A stretch of DNA of 64,000 nucleotides from an uncultured Bradyrhizobium sp. (GCF_947648125.1 NZ_CANSMR010000002.1:248001-312000); one strand, 5' to 3'. Positions 53,650-62,990 are shown, numbered from the stretch's first letter. Translations and numbers: made by a program. The notes: generated from the sequence alone by a model not told the origin.

Positions 53650-54663
53650 TCAATTCCCGAACAAGCCGCCGAACAATCCACCCGGCCGCTGCTGCTGGGG
53701 CGGCGGAGGTGGCGGCTGCTGCTGGTATTGCGGCAGCGGCTGCGGCGGCGGACGCGGCGCGGCCTGCTTCGGCGGCGCCCGCTTCTGGGCCGGCGGCGGA
53801 GGTGGCGTCGGCGCCTTCGGCGGATCGGGCGCGGCGGTCACGATGGTCTGGTCCGGCCCTTTGCAGTCGGTCAGCCAGATGTCGTAGATCGGATGCTCGA
53901 CGCCATGCAGGCCGGGGCTCGCCGCGAACATCCAGCCCGAGAAGATCCGCTTCACCTCGCCCTGCAGCGTGATCTCGTCGACCTCGACGAAGGCGTCGGT
54001 GTTGGCGGCTTCGGTCGATGGCCTGGTGTAGCAGGCGTCGGTCTTCACCCGCAGCGCGCCGAACTGCACGGTCTCGCCGATATCCTCGTCGAAATTGATG
54101 ATGCGTCCGGTGATCTTGTCGAGGCCGGAGAAGCTCGCCTTCTTGTTGGTGATCTTGGTCGACGGCGGCTCCTGCACGACCTCATCGCCCGGCTGCAACG
54201 CGGCAGGCGTCTGCGGCGCCGTGCCCTGTGGCGTCCCCTGCGGAGTCCCCTTGGGCTGACGCTGCCCCGGCGGCAGGCCAGGCAGCGGATTGGCGCCGGG
54301 CGGCGTGTTGGCAACGGCGGGCCCGCCGGGCTGCGGCGGCTGCACGGCAACGCCGGGCGGAGCGACCGTGCTGCCGGGCGGCGGCGCCAAAGGCTGCGAC
54401 TGCACGCTGCCGGGCGGCGGCACCGCCTGGCCCGGCGGCAACGCCCGCGGCTGGGTCGGCAGCAGGCGGCCGCGCGGCAATTCCGGCACTTCCTCGTCGT
54501 CGTCGCTGGGAGGCGCCACCTGGCCACGCGGTATCGAGCCGGGCGGACGCGGCGCGGGATCGGAGAAAATCGTTCCGATCTGCGCGCGCGCGGGCGGCGC
54601 AAGCGAGATGGTTGAGGCGGCAACCAAGGCCGCAAAGCCAGTCAGGGCAATGGTTCGAAGCAT
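53650..54663 (-). CDS. Exported DUF2155-domain protein
   Basis: The 337-residue protein starts at the ATG at 54663; a longer frame from 54789 has no signal peptide at its start. A Sec signal ends near ARAQIG (about 27). Residues 35-165 are Pro/Gly-rich and probably disordered. The DUF2155 domain (about 178-265) includes TGRIINFDEDIGETVQFGAL, VKTDACYTR and FSGWMFAASPGLHGVEHPIY then DIWLTDC. Another Pro/Gln-rich tail follows. DUF2155 proteins are restricted to alphaproteobacteria and usually lie near aat and NDUFA12 (from memory); the function is unknown, likely in the cell envelope. Confidence 0.88.
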   Translation of the reverse strand: MLRTIALTGFAALVAASTISLAPPARAQIGTIFSDPAPRPPGSIPRGQVAPPSDDDEEVPELPRGRLLPTQPRALPPGQAVPPPGSVQSQPLAPPPGSTVAPPGVAVQPPQPGGPAVANTPPGANPLPGLPPGQRQPKGTPQGTPQGTAPQTPAALQPGDEVVQEPPSTKITNKKASFSGLDKITGRIINFDEDIGETVQFGALRVKTDACYTRPSTEAANTDAFVEVDEITLQGEVKRIFSGWMFAASPGLHGVEHPIYDIWLTDCKGPDQTIVTAAPDPPKAPTPPPPPAQKRAPPKQAAPRPPPQPLPQYQQQPPPPPPQQQRPGGLFGGLFGN

Positions 54664-54932
54664 CTCGCGGGCTTTAAAGGGCGAATCGGGCTCGCGACAG
54701 TCTACCTTGATATCGGCCGCTCGCAGGCCACCGGTTAACACGCCGAATACGGCGGGGAAAGGGCGCGCGGACACCCGTCCCCGGCCCACCGGCCAGGCAC
54801 GGTTCAGCCTCTGGTCACCCTCTAGTCACTCCTGGGAACACGTGTGATAGTCCTCACGCTGAAGGCGCGCGGCACCGCGTGAAAACCTGAGAAAATCCGG
54901 ATCGAACCGGACCAGCCAGAGGAAACCCAAAC

Positions 54933-55712
54933 ATGCCAGATCGCATCAGGCTCGACGGCCGGGTCGCCGTCGTCACCGGGGCTGCGGGCGTCATCGGAAC
55001 CGCCACGCTCCAGCTGCTCGCCGAACGCGGGGCGCGGATTGTCGCAGTCGACCGCGAGGGAGCCGATCTTGCGGCCGCCATCAAGGACTTGCCCGCCTCG
55101 GCCGAGGCCTTCGCGATCACCGCCGACGTCACCGATGAGGACGAGGTCAAGGACTATGTCCGCGCCGCCATCGACCGCTTCGGCACCATCGATGCCTTCT
55201 ACAACAACGCCGGCATCGAGGGCGACATCAGGCCGATCCCTGAATATTCGCTGGAGAGTTTTCGCCGGGTGCTCGACGTCAATGTCGTCGGCGTCTTCCT
55301 CGGCATGAAACATGTGCTGCCGGTGATGCTGAAGCAGAGCAAGGGCAGCATCATCAACACCGCCTCGATCGCAGGCCTGATGGGATCGCCGATGATCGCG
55401 GTCTACAGCGCCAGCAAGCATGCGGTGATCGGATTGACCAAGAGCGCGGCGTGGGAATGCTCCGGCACCGGCGTGCGCGTCAATTGCGTCTGTCCCGGCA
55501 TGATCGAGAGCCGGATGCTGAGCACCATCCTGCAGGGCCGCTCCGGCGGCAACGCGCCGCTGCCGGTCGAGAAGATCGTCGACCGCATCCCGGCGCGCCG
55601 GCTCGGCCTCGCGAGCGAAGTCGCATCCATCGTCGCCTTCCTCGCTTCCGACGAGGCGAGCTACGTCTCCGGCTCCGCCTACACGGTCGACGGCGGCCGC
55701 ACCGCCGCCTGA
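54933..55712 (+). CDS. Short-chain dehydrogenase/reductase
   Basis: The 259-residue classical SDR has the cofactor-binding TGAAGVIGTA (close to TGxxxGxG), NNAG in YNNAGIEGD, and catalytic Ser in NTASIAGLMG. YSASKHAV holds Tyr and Lys, and the C-terminal signature is ASYVSGSAYTVDGGRTAA. The D at the end of the second strand (VDRE) suggests NAD(H) preference. AGAGGAAA precedes the ATG at 54933. The HSL esterase begins 36 bases later in the same direction, suggesting a shared catabolic step. Substrate unknown. Confidence 0.9.
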   Translation: MPDRIRLDGRVAVVTGAAGVIGTATLQLLAERGARIVAVDREGADLAAAIKDLPASAEAFAITADVTDEDEVKDYVRAAIDRFGTIDAFYNNAGIEGDIRPIPEYSLESFRRVLDVNVVGVFLGMKHVLPVMLKQSKGSIINTASIAGLMGSPMIAVYSASKHAVIGLTKSAAWECSGTGVRVNCVCPGMIESRMLSTILQGRSGGNAPLPVEKIVDRIPARRLGLASEVASIVAFLASDEASYVSGSAYTVDGGRTAA

Positions 55713-55748
55713 CACTTCAGTTCAGCATCACAAGAAGGTTTGTCGTCT

Positions 55749-56690
55749 ATGCCCGTCGTTCTCGATCCCGATGCCGCTGCCGTCTACAAGGCCTTCCAGG
55801 AGGCCGGCCGCCCGGCCTATGAATCGCTGACCGCACCGGAAGCGCGCGAATATTATCGCGCCGCCCGCATCGTCTCCAATCCCAAGCCGCCGGCGCTTGA
55901 ATCGAGCAAGGCGCTTGCGATCCCGGCGCCGCACGGCGCGATCCCGGCCCGCATCTACACGCCGAAGACGCTGCGCAGGAAGGACGGGCTCGCGCCCTGC
56001 CTGGTGTTCTTCCACGGCGGCGGCTGGGTGATCGGCGATCTCGATACCCATGAGGTGGTTTGCCAGAAGCTTGCCCATGAGGGCGAGTTGATCGTGATCT
56101 CGGTCGACTACCGGCTGGCGCCCGAACACCGCTTCCCGGCCGCGGTGGACGACGCCGTCACCGCGACCAGATGGGTCGCCGCCAACGCTGGGGATCTCGG
56201 CATCGATGCTACGCGCCTGATCGTCGGCGGCGACAGCGCCGGCGGCAATCTGGCTGCGGTGGTTGCCCTCACCGCCCGCGACGGCGGACCGAAGCTCGCC
56301 GCCCAGCTGCTGGTCTATCCCGCGACCGATTTCTCGCGGAAGCATCCCTCGCACCGCGAGCCCGAGACCAGCATCCTCCTGACGCATTCGGTGATCGGCT
56401 GGTTCGGCAACCACTATCTCGGCGATGCCGACAACAGCGACTGGCGCGCCTCGCCTGCGCGCGCGAAAAGCTTTGCCGGATTGCCACCGGCCTATGTGCT
56501 GACCGCCGGCGCCGATCCGCTGCGCGACGAAGGCGACGAGTACGCGAAATTCCTCAAGGACGCTGGCGTGCCCGTGACCTACCGGCATTTCTCCGGCCAG
56601 TTCCATGGCTTCTTCACCATGGGCAAGCTGCTCAACCAGGCCAATGTCGCGGTGACCGAGATCAGCGCCTGGCTGAAGACGCTGGGCTAG
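55749..56690 (+). CDS. Alpha/beta hydrolase, hormone-sensitive-lipase family esterase
   Basis: The 313-residue esterase has the HSL oxyanion-hole motif HGGGW (in FFHGGGWVIGDLDTHE), the nucleophile in GDSAGGNLAA, and the acid in DPLRDEGDEYA. The His is in HFSGQFHGFF. It would hydrolyse short acyl esters in the cytoplasm. The ATG at 55749 is preceded by AGAAGG; a TTG at 55740 would add three residues. It follows the SDR gene closely, a pairing common in ester or alcohol degradation operons. Confidence 0.9.
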   Translation: MPVVLDPDAAAVYKAFQEAGRPAYESLTAPEAREYYRAARIVSNPKPPALESSKALAIPAPHGAIPARIYTPKTLRRKDGLAPCLVFFHGGGWVIGDLDTHEVVCQKLAHEGELIVISVDYRLAPEHRFPAAVDDAVTATRWVAANAGDLGIDATRLIVGGDSAGGNLAAVVALTARDGGPKLAAQLLVYPATDFSRKHPSHREPETSILLTHSVIGWFGNHYLGDADNSDWRASPARAKSFAGLPPAYVLTAGADPLRDEGDEYAKFLKDAGVPVTYRHFSGQFHGFFTMGKLLNQANVAVTEISAWLKTLG

Positions 56691-56822
56691 CGATCGGGAT
56701 CGGGGGCGACGCGCTTGCAGCGTCGTCCCCTCGAGGCTCGGAGCGGATGGCGCGCGCAGCTTGCGGCGTTAGCGCGCCTTGAAGTTCCCTGCGCCGCGCG
56801 ATAGTGCGGCCGGACGCGCTTT

Positions 56823-58079
56823 ATGCCACCGGGCACTCCAGCCATCGAGATCGTCTTGTTCACGCCCATCCTCGTCTACGGTATCCCGCTCGATTTCATC
56901 CTGTTCGCGCTGACGCTGCTCGGCGTCGCGATCTTCCATCATCATACGCTCGCCGTTGCGTTGACGGGCCTTGCCGCGATCGTCGCCTACAAGCTGATGT
57001 TCACGGGCTTCGCAAGGTTCGGCGCGGGCCTGCCCGGTCTCGTGCACCAAATGGAGCATGAGTGGGTCACGCTCGCGAACCTGTTCCTGCTCCTGATGGG
57101 ATTTGCGCTGCTGTCGCGGCATTTCGAGGAGAGCCGCATCCCGGACGAGATGCCGGCGCTGCTGCCCGACGACTGGAAGGGCGGACTGATCCTGCTGGTG
57201 ATCGTGTTCGTGCTGTCGGCTTTCCTCGACAATATCGCGGCGGCGCTGATCGGCGGCACCGTCGCGCGTTCCGTATTCCGGGGCCGCGTCCATATCGGCT
57301 ACCTCGCGGCGATCGTTGCCGCATCGAATGCCGGCGGCGCCGGCAGCGTCGTCGGCGACACCACGACCACGATGATGTGGATCGACGGCGTCAGCCCGCT
57401 CACCGTCGTCGACGCCTATGTCGCGGCCGTCGTGGCGATGCTGGTGTTTGCGGTACCGGCCTCGCTGCAGCAGCACCGCTATTCCCCGATCGTGAAGGAT
57501 GCGCCGTCCGGCCTCAACATCGACTGGGCCCGGGTTGCGATCGTGGCGGTGATCCTGCTCGCTGCGCTCGCGGCCAATGTGACAGCCAATCTGAAATTCC
57601 CCGCGCTGCTCGACGCGCTGCCGGTGCTCGGCCTCGCGGTCTGGGCCGCGATCCTCGTCACCTCGCTGCTGCGCCGGCCGGACTGGTCGGTGATGCCCGA
57701 GACGTTCAAGGGCACCCTATTCCTGCTCGCGTTGGTGACGGCGGCCTCGATGATGCCGGTTGAGAAACTGCCGACCGCATCATGGCAGACCGCGCTCGGG
57801 CTCGGCTTCATCTCGTCGGTGTTCGACAACATTCCCCTGACCGCGCTGGCGCTCAGGCAAGGCGGCTACGACTGGGGCTTTCTCGCCTACGCAGTCGGCT
57901 TTGGCGGATCGATGGTCTGGTTCGGTTCGTCCGCGGGCGTTGCGGTGTCCAACATGTATCCGGAAGCCAAGTCGGTGGTCCGCTGGATCACCCAGGGCTG
58001 GCCGATCATGGTGGCCTATGTCGTCGGCTTCTTCGTGATGCTGGCCCTGCTCGGCTGGCATCCCGACGCGCCGCATTGA
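56823..58079 (+). CDS. Ion-transporter-superfamily permease (NhaD/ArsB-like)
   Basis: The 418-residue integral membrane protein has about 11 hydrophobic segments. Two similar motifs occur in the two halves: FLDNIAAALIGGTVA (about 138-152) and FISSVFDNIPLTALAL (about 322-337). They resemble the DN-type hairpins of NhaD sodium/proton antiporters and citrate transporters. SNAGGAGSVVGDTTTTMMW and WFGSSAGVAVSNMYPEA are also typical. Cation antiport is the likely role but the ion and any organic substrate are unassigned. It lies 132 bases downstream of the esterase gene. Confidence 0.85.
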   Translation: MPPGTPAIEIVLFTPILVYGIPLDFILFALTLLGVAIFHHHTLAVALTGLAAIVAYKLMFTGFARFGAGLPGLVHQMEHEWVTLANLFLLLMGFALLSRHFEESRIPDEMPALLPDDWKGGLILLVIVFVLSAFLDNIAAALIGGTVARSVFRGRVHIGYLAAIVAASNAGGAGSVVGDTTTTMMWIDGVSPLTVVDAYVAAVVAMLVFAVPASLQQHRYSPIVKDAPSGLNIDWARVAIVAVILLAALAANVTANLKFPALLDALPVLGLAVWAAILVTSLLRRPDWSVMPETFKGTLFLLALVTAASMMPVEKLPTASWQTALGLGFISSVFDNIPLTALALRQGGYDWGFLAYAVGFGGSMVWFGSSAGVAVSNMYPEAKSVVRWITQGWPIMVAYVVGFFVMLALLGWHPDAPH

Positions 58080-58202
58080 GGCAAATGTGGGATTCGCCAT
58101 GCTGCGATGCACAATCGGACTGCTTCAAACTTGTGGAAAAGCGAGACAAATCCGTTGACATTGATAAACTCCATTTGCCGTAACAACTTATGGAGCGTTC
58201 GC

Positions 58203-58637
58203 ATGAGTGTTAGTGCAGAAGTCCTCGCCCGCGCCCCGCTGGAACAGTTGCAGAGCGAAGTCGACACGATGACTTCGCCTCGACCACGCAGCAACGTCAG
58301 GCCTCTCTCACCGATGCCGGACTACGTCGAGCACCGCAACGGCGTCAACGAGGTGGGCAAGCTGTCGGCCGAGGCAGTGGTGCGCGAATACGAAGCGGCG
58401 GTGAAGGAGATCGAGGCCCTAGGAACGGAACTGCAGTTGGCCGCCAAGAACTGTGAGGCAATGGTGGCAGGCGTCCATGAGATGATCGCGGAAATCAAGG
58501 AGTTCGCCGCGGGTTACCGCGATCAGGGCAAGCGCTTCTTCCTGCAGATCGAGGCCGTCTCGTTGATGACCACCGAGGTCAGGGATACCTGCGAAGCACT
58601 CAAGAAGAAGATCGCGACCGATACATTGAGCAATTGA
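58203..58637 (+). CDS. Small coiled-coil protein, unknown function
   Basis: The 144-residue soluble protein starts at the ATG at 58203. A polar N-terminus with a Pro-rich stretch (about 24-40) precedes a long helix from about 50 to 140. That helix shows heptad-like hydrophobic spacing, for example VREYEAAVKEIEALGTELQL and AGVHEMIAEIKEFAAGY. It may form a coiled coil or bind another helical protein. A longer upstream frame from 58107 has no ribosome-binding site near its start. I recognise no family; related small proteins are common in Bradyrhizobium as far as I recall. Confidence 0.65.
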   Translation: MSVSAEVLARAPLEQLQSEVDTMTSPRPRSNVRPLSPMPDYVEHRNGVNEVGKLSAEAVVREYEAAVKEIEALGTELQLAAKNCEAMVAGVHEMIAEIKEFAAGYRDQGKRFFLQIEAVSLMTTEVRDTCEALKKKIATDTLSN

Positions 58638-58881
58638 TATTTCGGCTCGGGCACGTTTCGCGCTCAGCCATCCGTGGATTTTCGGCGTGCATAGGTGAAG
58701 GGTTGCGCTATTCCGGCGCGGCCGAACCATTATTTCTATTCGAGACCACGTCGTTTTAAGATTAAGTCGTTCAACATCAAGTGGTTCAACATCCGGCCCC
58801 GCTTCGGCGGGACCTTTGTGCTGCGGTGAACTCTGCGCGCGGCGCGTCCGCGACTGGGCCGGATCTGCGTCGATGACCGGC

Positions 58882-59100
58882 TTAACGCACGTCAGGTGCG
58901 CGCTCAGTCATGTCCATTGCCGGAGGCAAAGCTGAAATCGGGGACCAGCGGTCGCTGAAATCCCTGGCCGGGAGCGCGTCCGCGTCGGAGACGACAACGC
59001 CCTCGGTCCGGGGCGCGTGCGACCTCATCGTCGCGGCGGTTGCGGTGACAGCCAGCAGGGCGACGGCCACGAACCCGGTAATCGTTCGATGCTTTGTCAT
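58882..59100 (-). CDS. Small exported protein, unknown function
   Basis: A very strong AGGAGG lies seven bases upstream of the ATG at 59100, which makes this 72-residue start more likely than the ATG at 59130. Residues 6-24 form a hydrophobic signal or anchor (ITGFVAVALLAVTATAATM). The remaining 48 residues are polar and acidic-to-neutral without a domain. It is either a short periplasmic protein or a signal-anchored membrane peptide. No neighbour points to a function. Confidence 0.6.
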   Translation of the reverse strand: MTKHRTITGFVAVALLAVTATAATMRSHAPRTEGVVVSDADALPARDFSDRWSPISALPPAMDMTERAPDVR

Positions 59101-59348
59101 GTAGAACCTCCTCGGGTCCCCAATGCCCACTTAAGGTGGGTCACAGGAACCTTCGCGCTGGTTCATCGGTGCAACGACGGCATGGATCGTGTGAGATCGG
59201 ACAACGAGCTTGTCCCAAACTCGAATTGCCTCTGCCGGCAGCGCTGGTGAGTTTGGCGACGGTCCCTCGTCGGCAGCTGTGTTCGCTTCGCCGTTGGAAT
59301 CACTCCCCTTCTTTCCAACAACACGCCGGAGTTCCGCAAGTCCACGAC

Positions 59349-60287
59349 CTAGCCCGCGCGCGATGCCCGGCGCAGCGATTGCGGCGGCTGGCCGAAGGCG
59401 CGGATGAAGGCGCGGCGCATCCGTTCGGGATCGCGGAAGCCGGTGATCTCGGCGACGCGCTCGATCGCCTCGCCCGACGACTGCACGCGCTGCCGCGCAA
59501 CTTCGATCCTCAGCCGCTCCACCGCTTTCGATGGCGTGGTGCCGGTCTCCGCGATGAAGGCGCGGGTGAAATGCCGCGAGCTCATCCCGGCCTTGTCGGC
59601 GAGGTCGTCGACCGTCAGCGGCGCGTCGAGATGCTCGCGCGCCCAGGCGAGCAGCGGCCCGAACCGGCCGTTCGGCGCCTTCAATTCCAGCAGCGAGGAA
59701 AACTGCGACTGCCCGCCGCTGCGCCGATGGTACAGCACGAGCTGCCGCGCGGTGTTCTGCGCGACCTCGTCGCCGTAGTCTTCGGTGATCATGGCGAGCG
59801 CGAGATCGATGCCGGCGGTGATGCCGGCCGAGCTCCAGATGTTGCCGTCACGGACGAAGATCTGGTCCGGCTCGAGCTTGACCTTCGGATAGGTCTTCAC
59901 GAAGTGCGGCGTGCGCTGCCAATGCGTGGTGGCACGGCGGCCGTCGAGCAGGCCGGCCTCGGCCAGCACATAGGCACCCGAGCAGACGCTGGCGACGCGG
60001 ATGCCACGGCTCGCCATCCGCCGCACGAATGACAGCGTGACCGGACAGGTCGCCGGCGTGCCCACGCCGTTGCCGCCCGCGATGATCAGCGTCGTGATCG
60101 CCGCCGAGGGCTTGAAGCCGCGCGCCAGCATCTCGACGCCGGATGAAGAGCGCACCGGCCCGGCCTTCACCGCGATCGTCCTGATCGCCGGCGGGTTGTT
60201 GGCGAACCGCGCCGCGATCTCGAACGCCGCGATCGGGCCGGCCGCGTCGAGCAGCTGGAAGTCGGGAAAGATCAGGATGCCGATCAT
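59349..60287 (-). CDS. GlxA-family transcriptional regulator (DJ-1/PfpI plus AraC domains)
   Basis: The 312-residue protein starts at the ATG at 60287. The N-terminal DJ-1/PfpI-like domain (about 1-185) begins IGILIFPDFQLLDAAGPIAA. It has the nucleophile-elbow Cys in ASVCSGAYVLAEAGLL and THWQ after it. The C-terminal AraC domain (about 205-305) has two helix-turn-helices, LADKAGMSSRHFTRAF and ITGFRDPERMRRAFIRAFG. It is divergent from a DJ-1-family gene of the isonitrile-hydratase type and probably controls it, with a candidate operator at 60332-60364. Confidence 0.9.
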   Translation of the reverse strand: MIGILIFPDFQLLDAAGPIAAFEIAARFANNPPAIRTIAVKAGPVRSSSGVEMLARGFKPSAAITTLIIAGGNGVGTPATCPVTLSFVRRMASRGIRVASVCSGAYVLAEAGLLDGRRATTHWQRTPHFVKTYPKVKLEPDQIFVRDGNIWSSAGITAGIDLALAMITEDYGDEVAQNTARQLVLYHRRSGGQSQFSSLLELKAPNGRFGPLLAWAREHLDAPLTVDDLADKAGMSSRHFTRAFIAETGTTPSKAVERLRIEVARQRVQSSGEAIERVAEITGFRDPERMRRAFIRAFGQPPQSLRRASRAG

Positions 60288-60331
60288 CTGCCAAATCCTC
60301 GCAATGCCGGATCTTCGGAGGTGGCGGCCAC

Positions 60332-60364
60332 GTCCGAAAATGAGGGAATTACGCCATTTTGGAC
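60332..60364. promoter_or_regulatory. Imperfect inverted repeat in the divergent promoter region
   Basis: GTCCGAAAATG (60332-60342) and CATTTTGGAC (60355-60364) are near reverse complements with a 12-base spacer. The site sits between the regulator start (60287) and the DJ-1-family start (60417). It is a reasonable operator for the AraC-type regulator, which often binds extended half-sites; binding is inference. Confidence 0.4.
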
Positions 60365-60416
60365 AAGAGGCCATCATGGCATCGTGGTTCCGTCAAGCGC
60401 TATTTGGAGACCTCCG

Positions 60417-61115
60417 ATGTCCGAACCCCTGCAGATTGGATTGCTCGTCTTCCCGAAGGTGACCCAGCTCGACCTCACCGGGCCGCTGCAGGTGTTCTCC
60501 TCGGTCCCCGGCGCCAAGGTGCATCTGATCTGGAAACGGATCGAACCCGTTCCGACCGACTCCGTCATGGTCCTGACACCGACCACGACCTTTTCCGACT
60601 GCCCGCAACTCGACGTGATCTGCGTGCCCGGCGGGTTCGGCACCGACGACATGGTCGGCGACGAGGAGATGCTCGCCTTCCTGCGCAAGCAGGCCGAGGG
60701 AGCGAAATACGTCACGTCGGTCTGCACGGGCTCGCTGGTGCTCGGCGCCGCCGGTCTGCTGAAGGGCTATCGCGCCACCACGCATTGGAGCGCGATCGAT
60801 TTCCTGTCGGGCTTCGGAGCCATCCCGACCAAGACGCGCGTCTGCGTCGACCGCAACCGTTTCACCGGCGGCGGCGTTACCGCCGGCATCGATTTCGCAC
60901 TGACGCTGGTGTCGGAGCTCGTCGATCGCAAGACCGCGGAAGCGATCCAGCTCAGGCTCGAATACAACCCGGCCCCGCCGTTCAATGCCGGCTCGCCCGA
61001 TACGGCACCCGCCGAGATCCTCGCGTTCATGAAGGAGCGGATGGGACCGGCACACGCGCGCCGGGGCGAATTGATGCGCGGTGCCGCGGCACGGCTCGGC
61101 CAGGGGGCGTCCTGA
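60417..61115 (+). CDS. DJ-1/PfpI family protein (isonitrile hydratase-like)
   Basis: The 232-residue protein begins at the ATG at 60417 with GGAG nine bases upstream. It has PLQIGLLVFPKVTQLDLTGP, the acidic loop CVPGGFGTDDMVGDEEML, and the nucleophile Cys in [25 protein letters not shown] and GGGVTAGIDFALTLV follow. This pattern matches InhA isonitrile hydratase, which converts isonitriles to N-substituted formamides. It is the likely target of the divergent GlxA-type regulator. DJ-1 relatives include chaperones and glyoxalases, so the reaction is an inference. Confidence 0.87.
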   Translation: MSEPLQIGLLVFPKVTQLDLTGPLQVFSSVPGAKVHLIWKRIEPVPTDSVMVLTPTTTFSDCPQLDVICVPGGFGTDDMVGDEEMLAFLRKQAEGAKYVTSVCTGSLVLGAAGLLKGYRATTHWSAIDFLSGFGAIPTKTRVCVDRNRFTGGGVTAGIDFALTLVSELVDRKTAEAIQLRLEYNPAPPFNAGSPDTAPAEILAFMKERMGPAHARRGELMRGAAARLGQGAS

Positions 61116-61157
61116 TCATTCCTCGCGACGATCGTCGTCGGCCGCGAGCGCAGAGCT

Positions 61158-61913
61158 TCAGGGGGCAACGGGCTCCAGTCCCCTGCTCCGTATCGCAGCA
61201 ACCGCCATCGGCGAGTGCAGGAATGCGATCAGTTGCTCGGCGGCCTTCGGCTCGCTGGCGTTGGCGCTGATACCGACGCTGAACGTGGTGTAGTTCTGCA
61301 GCTCGTCTGGTAGCACCCCTGCGAGAGCAACGCCCTCGACACCCACGATGTTCGGCACGGTAATCACCGTGAGCTCCGCTTCGCCGCGCGCGACGGCATC
61401 GACCGGGCTCCGCCCTGTGACAGCCAAAAGCCTCGGCTTCACTTCGCCTTCAATTCCGAGGCGATCGAGCAAGCGAAGAAAATAGCTTCCGCTCACGCTG
61501 TCGCTCGAATAGGCGATCGTTGTCGCCGCCAGCAATGTTCGCTTGAGGTCATCGCGGGAGGCGACCTGAGGCTTCGGCGCACCCGCGCGAATCGCCACAC
61601 CGGCAGCCGTGCGGGCGAAGTCCGATCGCGAACCCGCGGCGATCCTGCCCAGCCGCGCAAGATCATCGACCGCCGCAGGCAGCAAGACGGCGGCATCGAA
61701 CCTCTCGCCCGCTTCGATCTGCCGCTTCAGCACCGGCACACCTTCAAAGGTCAGGACAAGCGTATGGCCGGTTGCGCGCGTGAACGCCGGTGCTAGCTCA
61801 TTGAAGGCCCCCTTCATGGTCGGCGTGCTGAGAACGGTGACCTCGGCCGCGCCGCAGGCCGTGGCGCCCATCGCCAATACAAACGCCGTGGCCACGACGC
61901 GAATGTGCCCCAT
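61158..61913 (-). CDS. ModA-like periplasmic substrate-binding protein
   Basis: The 251-residue protein is called from the ATG at 61913, six bases after AGGAG; the ATG at 61919 is too close to that site. A signal peptide ends near ACGAAE (about 22). The mature sequence shows the ModA-type start VTVLSTPTMKGAFNELAPAF and AAVLLPAAVDDLARLGRI. It also has the SVSGSYFLRLLDRLGI and LLAVTGRSPVDAVARGEAEL segments. ModA proteins bind molybdate or tungstate, but this branch often has other anions. No ModB/ModC genes are near. It is divergent from a LysR regulator 126 bases away. Confidence 0.8.
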   Translation of the reverse strand: MGHIRVVATAFVLAMGATACGAAEVTVLSTPTMKGAFNELAPAFTRATGHTLVLTFEGVPVLKRQIEAGERFDAAVLLPAAVDDLARLGRIAAGSRSDFARTAAGVAIRAGAPKPQVASRDDLKRTLLAATTIAYSSDSVSGSYFLRLLDRLGIEGEVKPRLLAVTGRSPVDAVARGEAELTVITVPNIVGVEGVALAGVLPDELQNYTTFSVGISANASEPKAAEQLIAFLHSPMAVAAIRSRGLEPVAP

Positions 61914-62039
61914 CACCATCTCCTGTGTATCGAGCGGGTCCGGGCCGAGAATTCAGGCCCGGAGCTGGAGTCAGCGCGAAAACAGGAGTATCCACAAGAT
62001 CGATTATTCGACAGGCCGGTAGCCGTTTAGGTACGTCAT

Positions 62040-62990
62040 ATGCGCTGGGCCGACAGGGTTGGGCGTTCTCTCAAGCCTCGCGACCTCCACGTCTTCATGA
62101 CGGTGGTCGAGGAGAGCAGCATGGCGAAGGCTGCCGAGCGCCTGGCGATCTCGCGGCCGGTGATCTCGCGCACGATCGCCAATCTCGAACACATGCTCGG
62201 CGTGACACTGCTCGACCGCACGGCTCGCGGCGTCGAGCCGACGCTGTTCGGCAAGGCGCTGCTCAAGCGCGGCACCGCGGTGTTCGATGAACTTCGGCAA
62301 AGCGTCGAGGAGATCGCGTTTCTTGCCGATCCCGAGGCGGGCGAGCTGCGCATTGCCTGCACCGAGGTGTGGGCCGCCGGCCTCGTGCCGGCAGCCATCG
62401 AGCGGCTGTCAAAGCGACTGCCGCGTCTGCGCGTCAGGCTGGAGCAAGGCACTGCGCTCCATCAGTTCAACCTGCTCCGGGAGCGTCAATGCGAAATCGT
62501 AATCTCGCGGCTGCTGACGGAGACGCCGGACTACGACATCGACATGCAGCCGCTGTTCTACGAGCCGCTGGCCATCGTCGCCGGCCCGCAAAGCCCCTGG
62601 TCGCGCCGCCGCAAGCTGACGCTGTCAGAGTTCGTCGACGCACCGTGGATCCTGTCGACGCTGGAAGTGGAGTCCGGCTCGCCGTTCGTCGAAGCATTCC
62701 GTGCCGCGAACCTGCCGATCCCCACCGCAACGATCTTCAGCAACTCGTTACACCTGCGCATCAGCCTGCTCGCCACCGGGCGCTACCTCACGCTCGTTCC
62801 GGGCTCGGCGCTACGATTCGGCCCCGGAGCTGCTCTGCTCAAGGCGTTGCCCGTTGCATTGCCGCGATGGCATCTGCCGACGGCGATTTTCACCCTGAAG
62901 GGCCGGATGCTGAGCCCGGTCGCGCAAGTGTTTGCCGATTGCGTTCGCGAGGTTGCGAGGCCGTTTGCCCAAAGCAAGGGGGCGCCCTGA
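62040..62990 (+). CDS. LysR-family transcriptional regulator
   Basis: The 316-residue regulator has an N-terminal winged helix (about 12-70). Its recognition region is SSMAKAAERLAISRPVISRT, followed by LEHMLGVTLLDRTARGVEPT. The C-terminal effector domain runs from about 100 to 300. It is divergent from the ModA-like binding-protein gene, the usual layout for LysR control of a neighbour. Its own promoter would overlap in 61914-62039. The effector is unknown. A terminator-like hairpin lies about 30 bases after its stop. Confidence 0.9.
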   Translation: MRWADRVGRSLKPRDLHVFMTVVEESSMAKAAERLAISRPVISRTIANLEHMLGVTLLDRTARGVEPTLFGKALLKRGTAVFDELRQSVEEIAFLADPEAGELRIACTEVWAAGLVPAAIERLSKRLPRLRVRLEQGTALHQFNLLRERQCEIVISRLLTETPDYDIDMQPLFYEPLAIVAGPQSPWSRRRKLTLSEFVDAPWILSTLEVESGSPFVEAFRAANLPIPTATIFSNSLHLRISLLATGRYLTLVPGSALRFGPGAALLKALPVALPRWHLPTAIFTLKGRMLSPVAQVFADCVREVARPFAQSKGAP

